From the NCBI RefSeq assembly GCF_001949145.1, contig NW_019091404.1:1852661-1916660 (forward strand): a DNA stretch of 64,000 nt. Reading direction: 5' to 3'. This document shows positions 1 to 11,600 of the stretch, piece by piece. Below the pieces are notes generated by a model that saw only the letters and a program-made list of their open reading frames with translations, ran no database searches and had not been told where the DNA came from. The DNA comes from Acanthaster planci (lineage: Eukaryota > Echinodermata > Asteroidea > Valvatida > Acanthasteridae). The translations under genes were made by a program, and so were the position numbers. Positions within the stretch are counted from its first letter, which is position 1. The number at the start of each line of letters is the position of its first letter.

Positions 1-19
1 TTAAAAGAAAGTCCCTTTG

Positions 20-200
20 GGCCCCGAGTTGTTTAAGGAGAGGGGGCAATTTTCCAAGCAACCGAGGCTCCTTTGGAGGGAACTGCACTTCGCTGGTTCA
101 CAAACGACTATGAAATGCATTCACCAAGGTTGCGTTGCTTCCAACATGAAATGAACACTCCCAACCACATTTAAAACCGATGAGGGGGTACTTCTGCTCA
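20..200 (+). repeat. Dispersed ~175-bp repeat, copy A
   Basis: This stretch shares its order of short blocks (GCCCCGAG, GCAATTTTCC, GAGGCTCCTTTG, GACTATGA, GAACACTCC, CCGATGAGGGGGT, CTTCTGCTCA) with copies at 6857-7026 (inverted) and 22479-22657. I estimate about three quarters identity by eye. No terminal inverted repeat and no clear target duplication are visible, so it could be a SINE-like or solo fragment of a larger element. Confidence 0.7.
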
Positions 201-2500
201 AGGTGGGGCATGGATAGTTGGACCCTCGAGTTGGTAAATTTCTGAAAACCACTGTCACATTCCACGTAGGCCTATGTTAGTGGCAGGCTCTCATGGGCCT
301 CAGGTCAAACGCTCCTGTCATCAGTCCCCTGACTAGCGAATAAGAACTATAACTTCGGTCCCCTGTGTCGATGTGACGAGTGCTGACAAATTAATCCTAG
401 TAAGGTTTAAGCTGTTACATTGACTCGCCAAGAAATGATACCAGAGTTTGTCAAGTTGGATGAGGCTCTTTCCATTATCAGAACTACAAATCTATCTCCT
501 GAGTGCAGACTCGTGGCACTTTTGTTTGGTTGTGTGGTAAAGCGCCAAGATGGGTCGATAACATTTGGAAAGTGAGTCCTGAAATGCCTTAATTGATGTC
601 AGCGCGGGGCGCTTCCCTGGCAAGTAACATGCCGTCAGCCTCAGACGGTCGCACATTGGCTGGATCAAGGAAGGGAGAGAAGGCAGTTACGTTTTATTGG
701 CAAGGTAAATGGGATTCTTGCCCGCAGCTATAGTGTTGTCAGAAACTATGCTTGAGTATGACATGGCCAAAACCTCACCCTGCTTAATAACTAATACAGC
801 GAGCACTCTGTTTAATCAAACTGAATGGAGCAGACATAGAAGCGATTGTACTTTACCAACGAACAAGTCCAACGTAAGCGCGCGCGTCTGTAGGGATGGC
901 TGTCGTCTGCTTGCCGCAAAACACGAAGCAAAATTTGGCAGATTTAAACTAGATGCAAGAATATCATTGTCAGATTTTTAGTGGCTTCCACCTAAAGTCA
1001 TTTCGAAAATTACGCGATGTAGACTTTGCTATGGAATTCTTTACATCTGGGATGTGTGGGGCAGTCAGCCAGATCTTCTTTCCATACGCCATGACAAAAT
1101 CGTGGAAATTAGTGACAAGCTGAACCACAGTGTTGTACATAGGCTCCCATCATGACATTATCTGCTTTAGGGTGGACAGATATCCTATTTTCATCTGCAA
1201 AGCTGGACTGTAATGCTAAAAGCAACCCTTTAGCTCAAGCCAACGGGAGAATTTGACACGCTTGGTTGCGGCAGTCAAGCTGTTCCCCCACCCCCCGTGG
1301 GAGCATGCACGCAAAATGAGCCAATTCTGTTGTCAGATTTTTTTATATTTGTCCGTTTACTGATCATAAGTTGTGATTTATAAACGACGTAAATAAGTTA
1401 TTGGCTTAGTAACTCAATTTTATTTCTGGTGGAGAATAATCAATATTTTTATCTGCGCTTGTAGCGGAGGTTCACTGGTAATTTGCGTAACGGGGTTGAT
1501 AAAAGCTTTGATAATTTTGCCTCGAACTTTTGGTAGCAATTAAGCAAAGGTAGGTCTGTGTCAAAACGTTCTTTACGTCTTCAACCGTATAGGCCTACAG
1601 TCTTTCTAGGACTCCAGAAGTTTTTTAATGACACGGTAATGGATGATGAGCAGATCCTCACTTTGCTCTGCACCACCTGCTCATGAAAAACCATGTATTT
1701 AGCTCTACTCTAGGTTTCCCGCAAATTTTCATACATTTTTGTTAAACTCCACCTTCGTCTCTAAACTCCATTGCTTTTTATATGCTTGATTTAATATTTA
1801 GACGTTAATTTTGGATTTTGTTCAGTTTTTTGCAATGCCACACTTTTTAATGAAAGACTATTGGGCGTTGTCGTCCACCCTTGCCGAACGTACGATAGAT
1901 GCAACATTAGAATGTCAACTTGCGATAATTTCTTTCAATTTTGTCACATGATTGAATACTGTCTATCTATCTTTGTGCATGGTCGTACATCGACCGATGA
2001 ATTCGTCGAACAAAGTCTAATTCAGTCCTTAAATTATGTGCGTAATCATCGGGTACGGCGATTTCAATCTGACTAAATTGAATGGCCAAACAATGTCGAA
2101 AGGATCACAACCATTGGTCATTATTTTGGAGTGACCGATGATTAAATTCAGTGCAGCATTTTGCGCGTTTTCCCGAGACAAATCTGAACTTAACTGTTTG
2201 AACTGGAATAGAAAAGTTTGAAAATGTGGAGAAACATCTACCGTTTGTTTTACCTAGAGTTCCCATTACACACCAGACAATAATCAGCTCAACGTTGTAG
2301 CGTGTATCTGACCTCCATTACTGAATTCTCCATTCAAAGAGATGCCAGATAAAAAAGCCACCTCCCAAAAGTGGTTTAGGTACTGTTTTGTAGTTGAGTT
2401 CTTTTGCTTGATAACATCTCGATAAAGATAAACGATAGGTGACAAAAATCTACCAGAAGTCTTGTCAGCGACCAACCCGCGCTCGGCTGGTTATCGCCGC
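201..2500. other. Intergenic, no supported gene
   Basis: I see no convincing gene here. A short open frame at 436-573 begins ATGATACCAGAGTTTGTC and has exon-like composition, ending near a GTGAGT, but its 46 residues match nothing I recognise. A longer open frame at 709-981 has poor codon character. The rest is AT-rich and holds no recognisable repeat family beyond copy A at its left edge. Confidence 0.5.
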
Positions 2501-2504
2501 TTGT

Positions 2505-2540
2505 GGCACGTACTACCGGCACGTACTGTCGGCACGTACT
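2505..2540 (+). promoter_or_regulatory. Three tandem GGCACGTACT motifs upstream of the trypsin TATA box
   Basis: GGCACGTACT occurs at 2505-2514, 2518-2527 and 2531-2540, an exact 13-bp period with a variable three-base spacer. The array ends 18 bases before a TATA box and about 106 bases before the trypsin start codon. Position and spacing suggest a homotypic transcription-factor site cluster; the factor is unknown. Confidence 0.5.
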
Positions 2541-2557
2541 GCTAGCCTGATTCAGGC

Positions 2558-2564
2558 TATAAAA
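2558..2564 (+). promoter_or_regulatory. TATA box of the trypsin gene
   Basis: TATAAAA lies 83 bases upstream of the trypsin start codon and would place transcription start near 2588-2592. No intron acceptor is needed between it and the ATG. A TATA-driven promoter fits a highly expressed secreted digestive enzyme. Confidence 0.6.
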
Positions 2565-2646
2565 CAGCACCACAATCACTCATCTCGGTACTTTGGGCTC
2601 AAGTCTCAAGAAAACAACTGGTATAGTATCAACGGCAATATTCATC

Positions 2647-5600
2647 ATGAAGTTCTTCGTTCCTCTGGCTTGCCTCCTGGCAGTACTCGGTAAGTTGATG
2701 CAGATTGTGTTCATGTGCGATGCAAACCGTTCAGTATGAACGTGGCATATACGCTATCATGGCCATCTCTGTAGCTTAATATATTAAGCAGAATGCATAC
2801 GGAAAAAATATTACTATAGTTACATTTGGTTCTAGTGAATATAAATGAGAACTGTTTACATTTATCAGCCTAGATGTGTGTACTTATTATGAGCATGGAT
2901 GGGTCAAAGGAAGCATGTTGCTGAAAGGTGAAAATTGAGTCCTGTCTAGATTAACTGGCTACGACTAGGAGTATACATGCGTCTATAAGAAGTGGCTGTA
3001 ACTACTGGCTGGTGGCTTTCACAGTCGATTGATGAATTACGTGTAAAGTATAACAGCTTTAGAAAAGTTACCATAAAGCAAAATTAATGGTTTCTCTTTA
3101 GAGTTAAAGCATAACCACCGCACACTCGAGTTTCGCTATTATGACTTCTGTTCAAACCATACTTATTTCAGCACCAGTTCTCGGCGAACAGATCGTCGGC
3201 GGGTATGAGTCCAAAGCAAACAGCAGACCCTACCAGGTGGCCCTCTATGACTCGAGCAGTGGTAACTTCCAGTTTTGTGGTGGTACCCTCGTCAACTCAA
3301 GATGGGTCGTTACAGCCGCCCACTGCGTGTAAGTATGACCCAGTAGTTCTTTTTTATCCCTTTGATTCAAGTCACCCGACCATTACTATTCAGTCACATT
3401 CGCAGAAGGGACCAACACGTAGGCTAACTATCCCTTTGTCATAATTTATTTTATGCTTGATATGTTTTCGCGAAGGTAGAAAGGCCTATGAAAATTTTAC
3501 CAGCAAAATGGTACATAATGTAATCATTTTGAAAAGAAATAAACTCGCAGATAGTTTGTTAAGTTATGTCTAGGGATTGGATAGGGTTTATTTATTTATT
3601 CTCTTCATCTGCCTGCCTGATTGTATGCGAGGCCATCGCGCGGCAGAGCCAGCCCTAGCGATGATTTAGTTTTCATATACCTTTTGGGTCCTTTCTTTGC
3701 TCCTTCGCACGAAAGGTTGGACCAGCATTGATCTGTCCTAGTGTCATTTCTGACCCTGCCGCAACCCACTGTTTTAACAACAAAATGACGTCCCCCGCCA
3801 ATCTTATGTCCCAGCTTATATGGCTCTGTTTTAAGGAACACGTGAATAGGCTACCCTTAATGTTTTGTTAACCAGGTTTTCTATTTTACTATTCGCTTAT
3901 TGCTTTCCGTTTGTGAAAAAAAAGGAAGGGCAGCTCTGTCTACGTAGGTTTGGGATACCATGACAAGTACAGCCACAGCGGGTCCGGTCAGCAGTTTATC
4001 AGGGGGACTTGGCGTCGCCATCCGTCATACAACAGCGGCAACCTTGATAATGATATCGCCTTGATCAAACTGGACAGTAGTGCCAACACCGGCAGCTCAA
4101 AGATCTCAACCATCAGCATCAGCAGCAGCAAGCCTTCTTCGGGGACAAGCCTGCTCGTGAGCGGATGGGGAACAACGTCAAGTAAGTCTACCTTTAAAGA
4201 ATGCGTTTGATATTCAACAGCGTAAGCTAAAGGTGAGACGCTCTTCGCTTATTCCACACCCTCACCAATACGCACACTCGAGGCTGATCTAGACCGACCT
4301 CGACTCCATGGGCTCCGTGCGCGTTCCTTCACTAGATCGCGCAATCCATAGTGAGACCTAACACGGTGCGGCAAGATCTACCCATGGGAACGAGGTTGGA
4401 TCTAGACAGCCTTGCGCCGATCCACGCGTACGCACTGAACACTATCAAACTGCGTGATGGCGGGTGCGTTGCTCTCGAATGACCTGGCCGTTTTCAAATA
4501 CTATACAGGCTTATTAGCATTTATCTTAATAAGGCTGAGTTAGATTTAACTGCAACAATTCGGAAACCGCGGATATCTCTTGGTACACGCCACTTGGTTT
4601 CAATTAATTGTCTGTCGTGGCCAAGATCAAAACAGGCTAATCCCCTCCCCCGTAGACTTTTCTCGTGGAGACCACAGGGTTAGCACTCCTGAATATGTGA
4701 AACGGACCTTTTTCTTACCTAAGATCAATGAAACGTCCAAAGTCGAAACGTTGGCATTCCACACAAATCCTTTGGCGACAACCAACCAATCAAACGTGGC
4801 TGGCTGGGCATTTTGATAAGTTGGCTCGCTGGGTAGTTTCAAAGAGATTTGGCCTATCATTGGGCATAGGATTTTCAATCCAACTTCTTTTAACACAGTG
4901 TGAAGAGTGCTTATGGATGTGTATGGATCAAGTTCACTGCATAACAAAGCCTCTTTCGTTTAATTATTGAGGTGGAGGGTCAAGTTCCAGGAAGCTGAGA
5001 GAAGTGGTGGTTAAAGCAAAGTCTACGAGTGATTGCAAAAAAGCCTATGGATCCTCATCGATCACTAGCAACATGTATTGCGCGGCTGCTTCCGGAAAAG
5101 ACTCCTGCCAGGTAGGTCATTTTTGTTTCGCTGGTTCAAGGGCGAGATACATGTGGAGGGGTTGACATCACTGCATGTATATTGCATGCGCAGACCTGAA
5201 GTGAAATGTTCGTGCAAGACTAGTACGCTGTGAACAATCCCCTTGAACTTTCTTGGGACCACCTTGAAGCCATCTCTTTTGGAGGAGGTGTTGGCATTGG
5301 CAGGCGTGGTTGCCGAGTTACGTAGCTCATTGTTTTCGCTATCTTGCCTGAATCGTCCTTAAAGTCAATATAAAATGTGACGAAGGTAGCCCTTTGTCTT
5401 TCCCTAAGCTTGCCGCATTCATGCCATTGTAGATTTACTTCGGCCAGCGTGACTCCCGATCGATATCAAAGATCTTAAAGCGCCGCTTAGCGGCGCAAGA
5501 TGGGGAACTTCGCCGTGAATACGTGTAAAACGTCGTTATCGCATGGGCGCCATTTCGGTTGGACTGCGCATGTGCGGTGCATGTTGGTGCAGAGGCGCAG

Positions 5601-5863
5601 GCGCCGCGACAGGCACGCACACACATTAACGTTCACAAAGATTAACGGCTTTGAATTGCTTGGTTTCCCCACATTAGGGTGACAGCGGTGGCCCAATTGT
5701 CAGCAACTACGGGTCTAACTATCACAGCAGCGGCACCAGACTGCGGGGCGTTGTCAGCTGGGGTTACGGCTGCGCTGATTCTAGGTACCCTGGTGTCTAC
5801 ACCAACATCGCCAACTACTGTAGCTGGTTATCATCCACTTCTGGAGGTGCCGTCCGGTGTTAG
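2647..5863 (+). CDS. Trypsin-type secreted serine protease (5 exons, 257 aa)
   Basis: Secreted S1-family endopeptidase predicted to cut after Lys/Arg. Exons: 2647-2689, 3172-3328, 3934-4181, 4972-5111, 5678-5863, with intron phases 1,2,1,0, the pattern I know for vertebrate trypsinogens. The first ~19 residues ([19 protein letters not shown]) are a signal peptide. The mature N-terminus IVGG is at 22-25; catalytic His65 is in TAAHC, Asp107 in DNDIALIKL and Ser199 in GDSGGP. The S1 pocket base is Asp193 (KDSCQGDSGGP), with VSWGYGC following, so trypsin specificity is expected. Six standard cysteines are present, plus an extra pair near the C-terminus (NYCSWL and the last residue). Odd: Gln21, not Lys/Arg, precedes IVGG. 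An ATTAAA at 5966-5971 is a plausible poly(A) signal. The family call is certain; the exact physiological role is not. Confidence 0.95.
4283..4410. repeat. Imperfect inverted repeat in trypsin intron 3
   Basis: Arms at 4283-4312 and 4381-4410 (for example CGACTCCATGGG against CCCATGGGAACG) pair over about 30 bases with a few mismatches and one indel, around a 68-base loop. Probably the core of a small foldback transposon; no other copy was noticed in the window. Confidence 0.45.
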
Positions 5864-5965
5864 AAAGGGACTCACCGGTGGCCAAGGGACGGACGCGACG
5901 CTGATTGGAAGAGACCTACGCAGTCACTCGGTATTCGACTACCGATTTTAGCTTATAGAGCTGTG

Positions 5966-5971
5966 ATTAAA
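5966..5971 (+). terminator. Poly(A) signal ATTAAA of the trypsin gene
   Basis: ATTAAA lies about 100 bases after the stop codon in AT-rich sequence. It is the only plausible signal variant seen in the first 150 bases downstream. Confidence 0.4.
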
Positions 5972-6856
5972 CAAATATCAAAATGAATTATTGTCGAAAC
6001 AATTTTGGAATCCAGCAAGAGGAACATGCTCTTAACAAGCAAAGTTTACACACTTAATTAACGACTACCAGCTTTTCCCCTTTGTTCACTTCCTGTTTGG
6101 GACATCTCAAATGACAATAAAAAGCTGGATCACAGGACCTTTCGAATTTTTCCTTCCATTGCTCTTACACAAACCTCGTCTGAGGTCTCTTTCCTGTCTC
6201 AAAACTGTCTTACTTGGAAAAACCTGTGTTCTTGATATCATGACCTCATAATTATGATTCGATCTCAAAGACCAGGACCAAAAACCTTGGTGCATGCTAA
6301 ATTTAAGTTTTGATTTGAACGAATAAAACAAATGCATAAAAACTGAGATTATCTTCATTAGTTGATTTTTTCCATGAGTGAAAGATCTTTCATCGGCTCT
6401 TAATCCCTAAACTTCTATATCCTAACAGCTTCAAACTAGTCAGATATAAGCAAGTCTGGACTCAGGAATTGATCAACACATGCCCCCCAAAACATTCCCT
6501 GACGGTTGGCGCCTTCAAAAAAAGGTCCAAATTAGAAATGGCGCCACCTAGTGACGCCCAAGAACCCGTTAGCAATGCGTTTCCCTGAAAATGCAGGATT
6601 ATGACCACAGTGGCAATTTTCTTTCCGATCTCACAGGTGTTAGCAGCAACATTCTTTTTTTAAAATCTTTCCCTCCCTAGAAGTGACCTGCCTCCATGCA
6701 AAACAGATCTACAAGTTGGAAATTTTGACCAAAATACCCTTAGATGGAATCCACAAGACCTAAATTCTTTATTTATAGAAATATCTCTATCCCGGCACCT
6801 TTCATTGTAAACTGCAAGTGGGATCACAGAATACGTTTGCCGGCAGGAATACGCCT
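5972..6856. other. Intergenic, nothing recognised
   Basis: AT-rich sequence between the trypsin 3' end and repeat copy B. I see no coding exon, RNA gene or repeat family that I can support. Confidence 0.5.
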
Positions 6857-7026
6857 TGAGCAGAAGCACTCCCTCATCGGTTGAGGAGAGCCATATTGAT
6901 AAGAGTGTTCATTATGTTTGTAGCGATACAACCTTAACGCTTGCAAATAGTTTGTCAAGCGCCACTAGTACCAGAGGAACCTCCGTTGCCAAGAAAATTG
7001 CGCCCTCTCTTGGTCCAGCTCGGGGC
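6857..7026 (-). repeat. Dispersed ~175-bp repeat, copy B (inverted)
   Basis: Read on the - strand, this stretch runs GCCCCGAG, GCAATTTTC, GAGGTTCCTC and ends CCGATGAGGGAGTGCTTC TGCTCA, matching copies A and C in order and spacing. Both ends fall at equivalent positions in the three copies, which defines the element boundaries. Confidence 0.65.
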
Positions 7027-8623
7027 TCATTAATGAAATGCTTGCCGAGAGAGTGTAAAATCAGTGGTCACGTGAGAAAGTTTCAATGAAACATATTGGC
7101 CAGGGCACGGTACGCTCGTCTTCACCGACGTAATTATTTGAACACACAATAGGAAGAGCACTGATAAAGCAATTTCATGTTCATAACAAACAAAATGTCA
7201 GGTCCCAAGTCTCTCTTTTTTCTGTTATTGATAATACTTGTTAAAACAAGGTAATTTGTAAAGATCCAAAAAGACCTTGTTATTAATAATGTTGTAAGTG
7301 TTCTACTGTATTTCCTTTACGTCACCAAACATATGTCCCAGTCCTAACAGGCTAGGGTATCTAGCGGGGGCAGAAGGAGGGACGGCAAGCGGGGGCAGAA
7401 TGAGGGACGGCTAGGACAGACAGATTCAGAGCCAAAGTTTTTGGTGGGGACAAACTTTTCTTTTCCAATTTGGATTTTATAATGAAACCTTTTACGGTCG
7501 TCCTGAGGGGTGAAGTTGTATTTGGAGGCGTTTTTTATGTTTTTGAAATTGAAATGAGACGTACCCAAAGCATCGCCCTTTCTTTTCATTTTTCCAAAAG
7601 CTTGACTCAAGGGTAAATCCCCATAGCACCCCCCTTCCCATCCACTTTTGGGAGCCTGGCAGGGCCAGGGGGCAAGTTGTCCAGTGCTAATGTGTCCAAC
7701 TGCTAATTTTGTTCAGAAAAAAACTTCTTATCCTGGCACCTAAATTAGTGTTTTACAAGACGATTAGACAGTTAACTTTCAATATTCTTCGGAGGCTTTC
7801 ACAGTCACATCCCAAATGTCTCCGAGTGTGTATTACGGTTTGGGCCGGACACTAAAAGAGGACCACCTTATGTTAGTCGCTCCAGAGCGCATTAGCGCTC
7901 CAAAGCTGCATAATAAATAGAGTAGCGCCATCTTCAGACGTTGGGACCAAAACTGCTATTCACTATGCGTGCACTACAGCTTGCAGCTATTTTTTGCTTT
8001 AGAACTGTCCATATGCGGCTCTGACACACAGTAATTATTTTGCTTCCAACTATTGAGACATTCATGTGGCAGCTTTTTTAACCGGCAACGCTTTTACGAA
8101 TAGCGCCCCCTCGTGACGAAGATTGAACGTTTTCTTAACGTTGGTGAACGTGATGTATTGAAGATACATGTACATCATTCTATGCGTACGTGGTCAATGC
8201 GTTTGTACACGAAAGCATCGAGTGGTGCACGCATAATGTACAGTGTACGAGTGGTATCGTACGGACGTCTGAGACGTCGGTTCTGGGTAGAATGTATCAT
8301 TTTTTGGTCGGTTAGGAGCGTCAAGTCTCGTAATACTCCTCACAAAGTTAACTGTCTGGCAGCCCATGAGCTGGGTTGCGATACTGTCCTCTGAATTGTG
8401 CAACAAGGCGGTGCTCAAGCGCGTATTTTAGGACGTGACTATCTCGATGTTGGTCGTACTTTGGTGGGCATTCATTCACAATCGCTGTTAAGCACCATGT
8501 TTATGTAGGTCTTGGTGTTATGCAAATCGACATCGTCAGATCATCGATGGCCTTTGACCTGTGTGTGGTTGTACACAAAAGCACGTGGACTTGAGGTTGC
8601 CGCACCAGCCCGTGTTGTCCATC
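7027..8623. other. Intergenic and presumed MEPCE 5' region
   Basis: No coding exon is supported. The stretch contains the tandem repeat at 7363-7412. The promoter and 5' UTR of the MEPCE gene should lie in its right half, but I see no TATA box or clear initiator. Open frames at 8113-8418 on both strands have no recognisable content. Confidence 0.45.
7363..7412 (+). repeat. 25-bp direct tandem repeat, two copies
   Basis: Two G-rich 25-base units (AGCGGGGGCAGAA... GAGGGACGGC) lie directly end to end at 7363-7387 and 7388-7412, differing at one internal base and the last base. The unit count is too low for a typical minisatellite. Confidence 0.75.
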
Positions 8624-11600
8624 ATGTCTAGTCAGGCAGAAGCTTTGCCTGTAAGTACTGGCCACCCAGAATCGTGGAATTTGAGGCCAGATACTGTGGA
8701 TAGATCCAGCATTTGTGAAGTTTCTGAGCACCAGAACTGGATGGCCAAGGAGGCCAGTGATGATCAAGATGATATTGGGAGTTGTCCAAGTGGCAGTGTG
8801 CCCAGTCAGGCCAGTGCAAACAGCAAGAACTCGGAAGTGAAACTCGAACAAGCTTGTCTCCATGAATTAGACAATCAGAGGCGATTGTCAGGATCAAATG
8901 ATGATGGTTCGGCAGTTGAGGTGAGTGCAAAGAAGAAACGACATGCTTCGGTGTCAAATCCTGGGAATCACAAACAGGTAGGGCGGAAGCGTCGGAAGAC
9001 CACAGACCGCAGTGCTTCCCACCCAAAGTTCCTGATGGGAGGAAGCATCACGGACCCCTTGAACCTGAACAGTCTGTGCAACGAAGAGGTCTCGCGCTGC
9101 CTGAATGCAGCCACGCCCATCTCCTCCCCTCTCCCGCTCATCAACAAGGACCCCAATCCAGTGCTGGTTCCGATCGACTTGAGCGATCCGCTCAAGCTGA
9201 ACACAGTCTGTGGAGAGGTGGACGATGTGGCTAGCCTGACACGAACCCTGACCCCAAAATTGGCCAGCAAGAAGCGCAAGAAACGCATGGACAAGATAAC
9301 CGAGTCGCACAGTGCTGACGAAGCCACGATTATCAAGAGCAAGCCATCCAATCTGAATCTGGAAGGTGCCAAAAGACTGCAGCACCACGGAAGCACCTCC
9401 AAGATAGTGGATAAAATTGTTTCACCGGTCATCCCTGAGAGCCAAATTTATCGTAAACGTAAAAAGCAGGAGCCCACGGCAAAAATCTCCAGGGCTCTGC
9501 TGATCGAGAGAACAGATTCCAAGCCAAAAGAGGTCAGCCCGGACAAAAAGACACCCCCTCCCAAGAGGGACAGGACACCTGAGAAGCGCAGGTACAAACG
9601 CCAAACGAGCAAAGAGTTACCAAAGTTCAAAGAACAGAATAAGAAGTTTCAGTATGGGAACTACCACCGGTACTACGGTTACCGAAACCCCGACCAGGAA
9701 GACGACTCTAGAATCCCCTTCCTGAAGAGGAAATGGTTTGAGGGGAAAACCTGCCTGGACATTGGCTGCAACTCTGGTCACTTGACCCTCTACCTGGCCA
9801 GGAACTTTGCTCCGCAGAGGATCACCGGAATTGACATTGACGCAACTCTGATTGGGATTGCCCGGAAGAACATTCGCCACTGCCTTGAAATGGACAAAAA
9901 TCCCGGGCATCAGAAATTCCCCGTATCCATGGAGAAAACGTATGGGCCAATAAATTCAACCGAACAACCAGCTGAGAGGAGAAAGACCACGGCAAAGTTC
10001 CCTGGGAATATGCTTTTCAGATGTGTAAGCTCTCCAGCCAAATTCATTTGTAAATCTGCTACTTGTGGGGATGCCTTTTGCCTCTCGGTGTTGTACTTGG
10101 CACTTTCCAAGTACCAAGGTTCTCTGCCAAATACTGTATTGAACTGGGTAAGAGGGAATAAAGCTGGAGTGCATAGGCATTTGATTGTAAACGCACAAAG
10201 GTTGGATTACAAACTAGCTGTTAGACTTAAGACACCCCGGTGTTTGTAAAATTTAAGTTTTAAGGAGAATAGTACTCAGCTGGGTACTTTTGTCCTAAAA
10301 ACTTAATTTTTATTCAACCGTGATAGAATACAGTGATCAGTTTTCTTTGTTATCTATGTTCACATACTGAATCATCAAATGCTCATGTTTGGTACATTAG
10401 CTTTGTTTCCTCCGACATGTATTTAGCAGAGAACTTGATACTCAAAAAGTAATCGACTCCAAAAAAATATGCTACCCTCTAGGATCAATTAACCCTAACC
10501 ACCAAGCATGTTTTTGGTTTACAATACTCACTACATGTACTACAAACTACTAAGTAATAGCCTGAGCCTGAAGGACCTAGCGCTACAGATTACTACTTCT
10601 GGCTAGGTTACTTCCATTGTTATTTGTACAGAGAACAGTAAAGCCATGCATTCATAGTGCCACAGCACTGTATGATACATTGTTTTTTCTGTTGTATTTA
10701 TGGCTTCAAAGAACAATACGGTCGTGTCCTCTTACAAGTGGCAGTGCTGATTACTACGTTTTACTACAAGTAGTAATTTGTGGTATTATGTAGGGTTAGG
10801 GTTAAAGTGTTTTAGTAGAATTATTCACACATCCAAACATTGTTTGGTTTGATTGTAATACCCAAACCAAACTTCTAAATGTTGTTTATATCTTAGGCTA
10901 ACTTTGTTCCTGAAAATGATGACATCATGGAGATGCAGAAGCCGGAATATGACACTGTTCTGTGTCTGAGCGTCACCAAGTGGGTCCATCTCAACTGGGG
11001 GGATGCGGGACTTAAGCGGATGTTCCGTCGTATCTTTCTCTGCCTCCGGCCTGGAGGCAGGCTGATCCTTGAGTCCCAGGCCTGGCCCTCCTACACCAAG
11101 AAGAAGAAGCTGACGGTATGTTTTCATGGGACATAGGGTCAGAGGTCAGTGGTGTAAAGAAAGTCTGTCACTGGACTGGATGAAAGAGGGTTAACCCGGG
11201 GGAAGAGGGACGTCATTTGTTTGAAAGTTTGAAAGTCAGTCCTTTGGATGGATCTCATTTGTCTCATGGGTCATTTTGTCAAAGGCTGTATTCTGAGGTC
11301 AAAGGGCATTGGTCAGAAGTTACAGGTCCACTATGTTTTTGATGGCACGGCTATTAGACCCAATATAACTGGTTTCAAATGGTCATTGACAAAAGGTAAA
11401 TAGTCATTTTCGTAGAAAATTGATGGGTTGAAAGGTCGTCATTCATGGATCAAAAGGGTAGTTACATAATGGGACATTTAACTGTTCTTTTGTGAAGTTT
11501 TGTAAGACTAAGAGAAAAATGAAATGAGCTCTGAACTTTTAAAACTCTCCTTCTTTTGTCAAAGTACATTTGTCAAACAATTGACGTTTCTTTCTTGCAG

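Noticed and set aside
436-573. 46-codon exon-like frame (MIPEFVKLDEALSIIRT start)
   Set aside because: Composition is coding-like and a GTGAGT follows, but there is no recognisable homologue, acceptor or neighbouring exon to support a gene.
709-981. 90-codon + strand frame near the window start
   Set aside because: No domain, poor codon character and no splice or promoter context.
8501-9630. Several long antisense frames opposite MEPCE exon 1
   Set aside because: They are shadows of the GC-richer coding exon on the + strand and have no recognisable domains.
10790-10805. Telomere-like GTTAGGGTTAGGG run
   Set aside because: Only about two TTAGGG units inside a MEPCE intron; a similar single unit occurs near 15029. 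Too short to be a telomeric relic.
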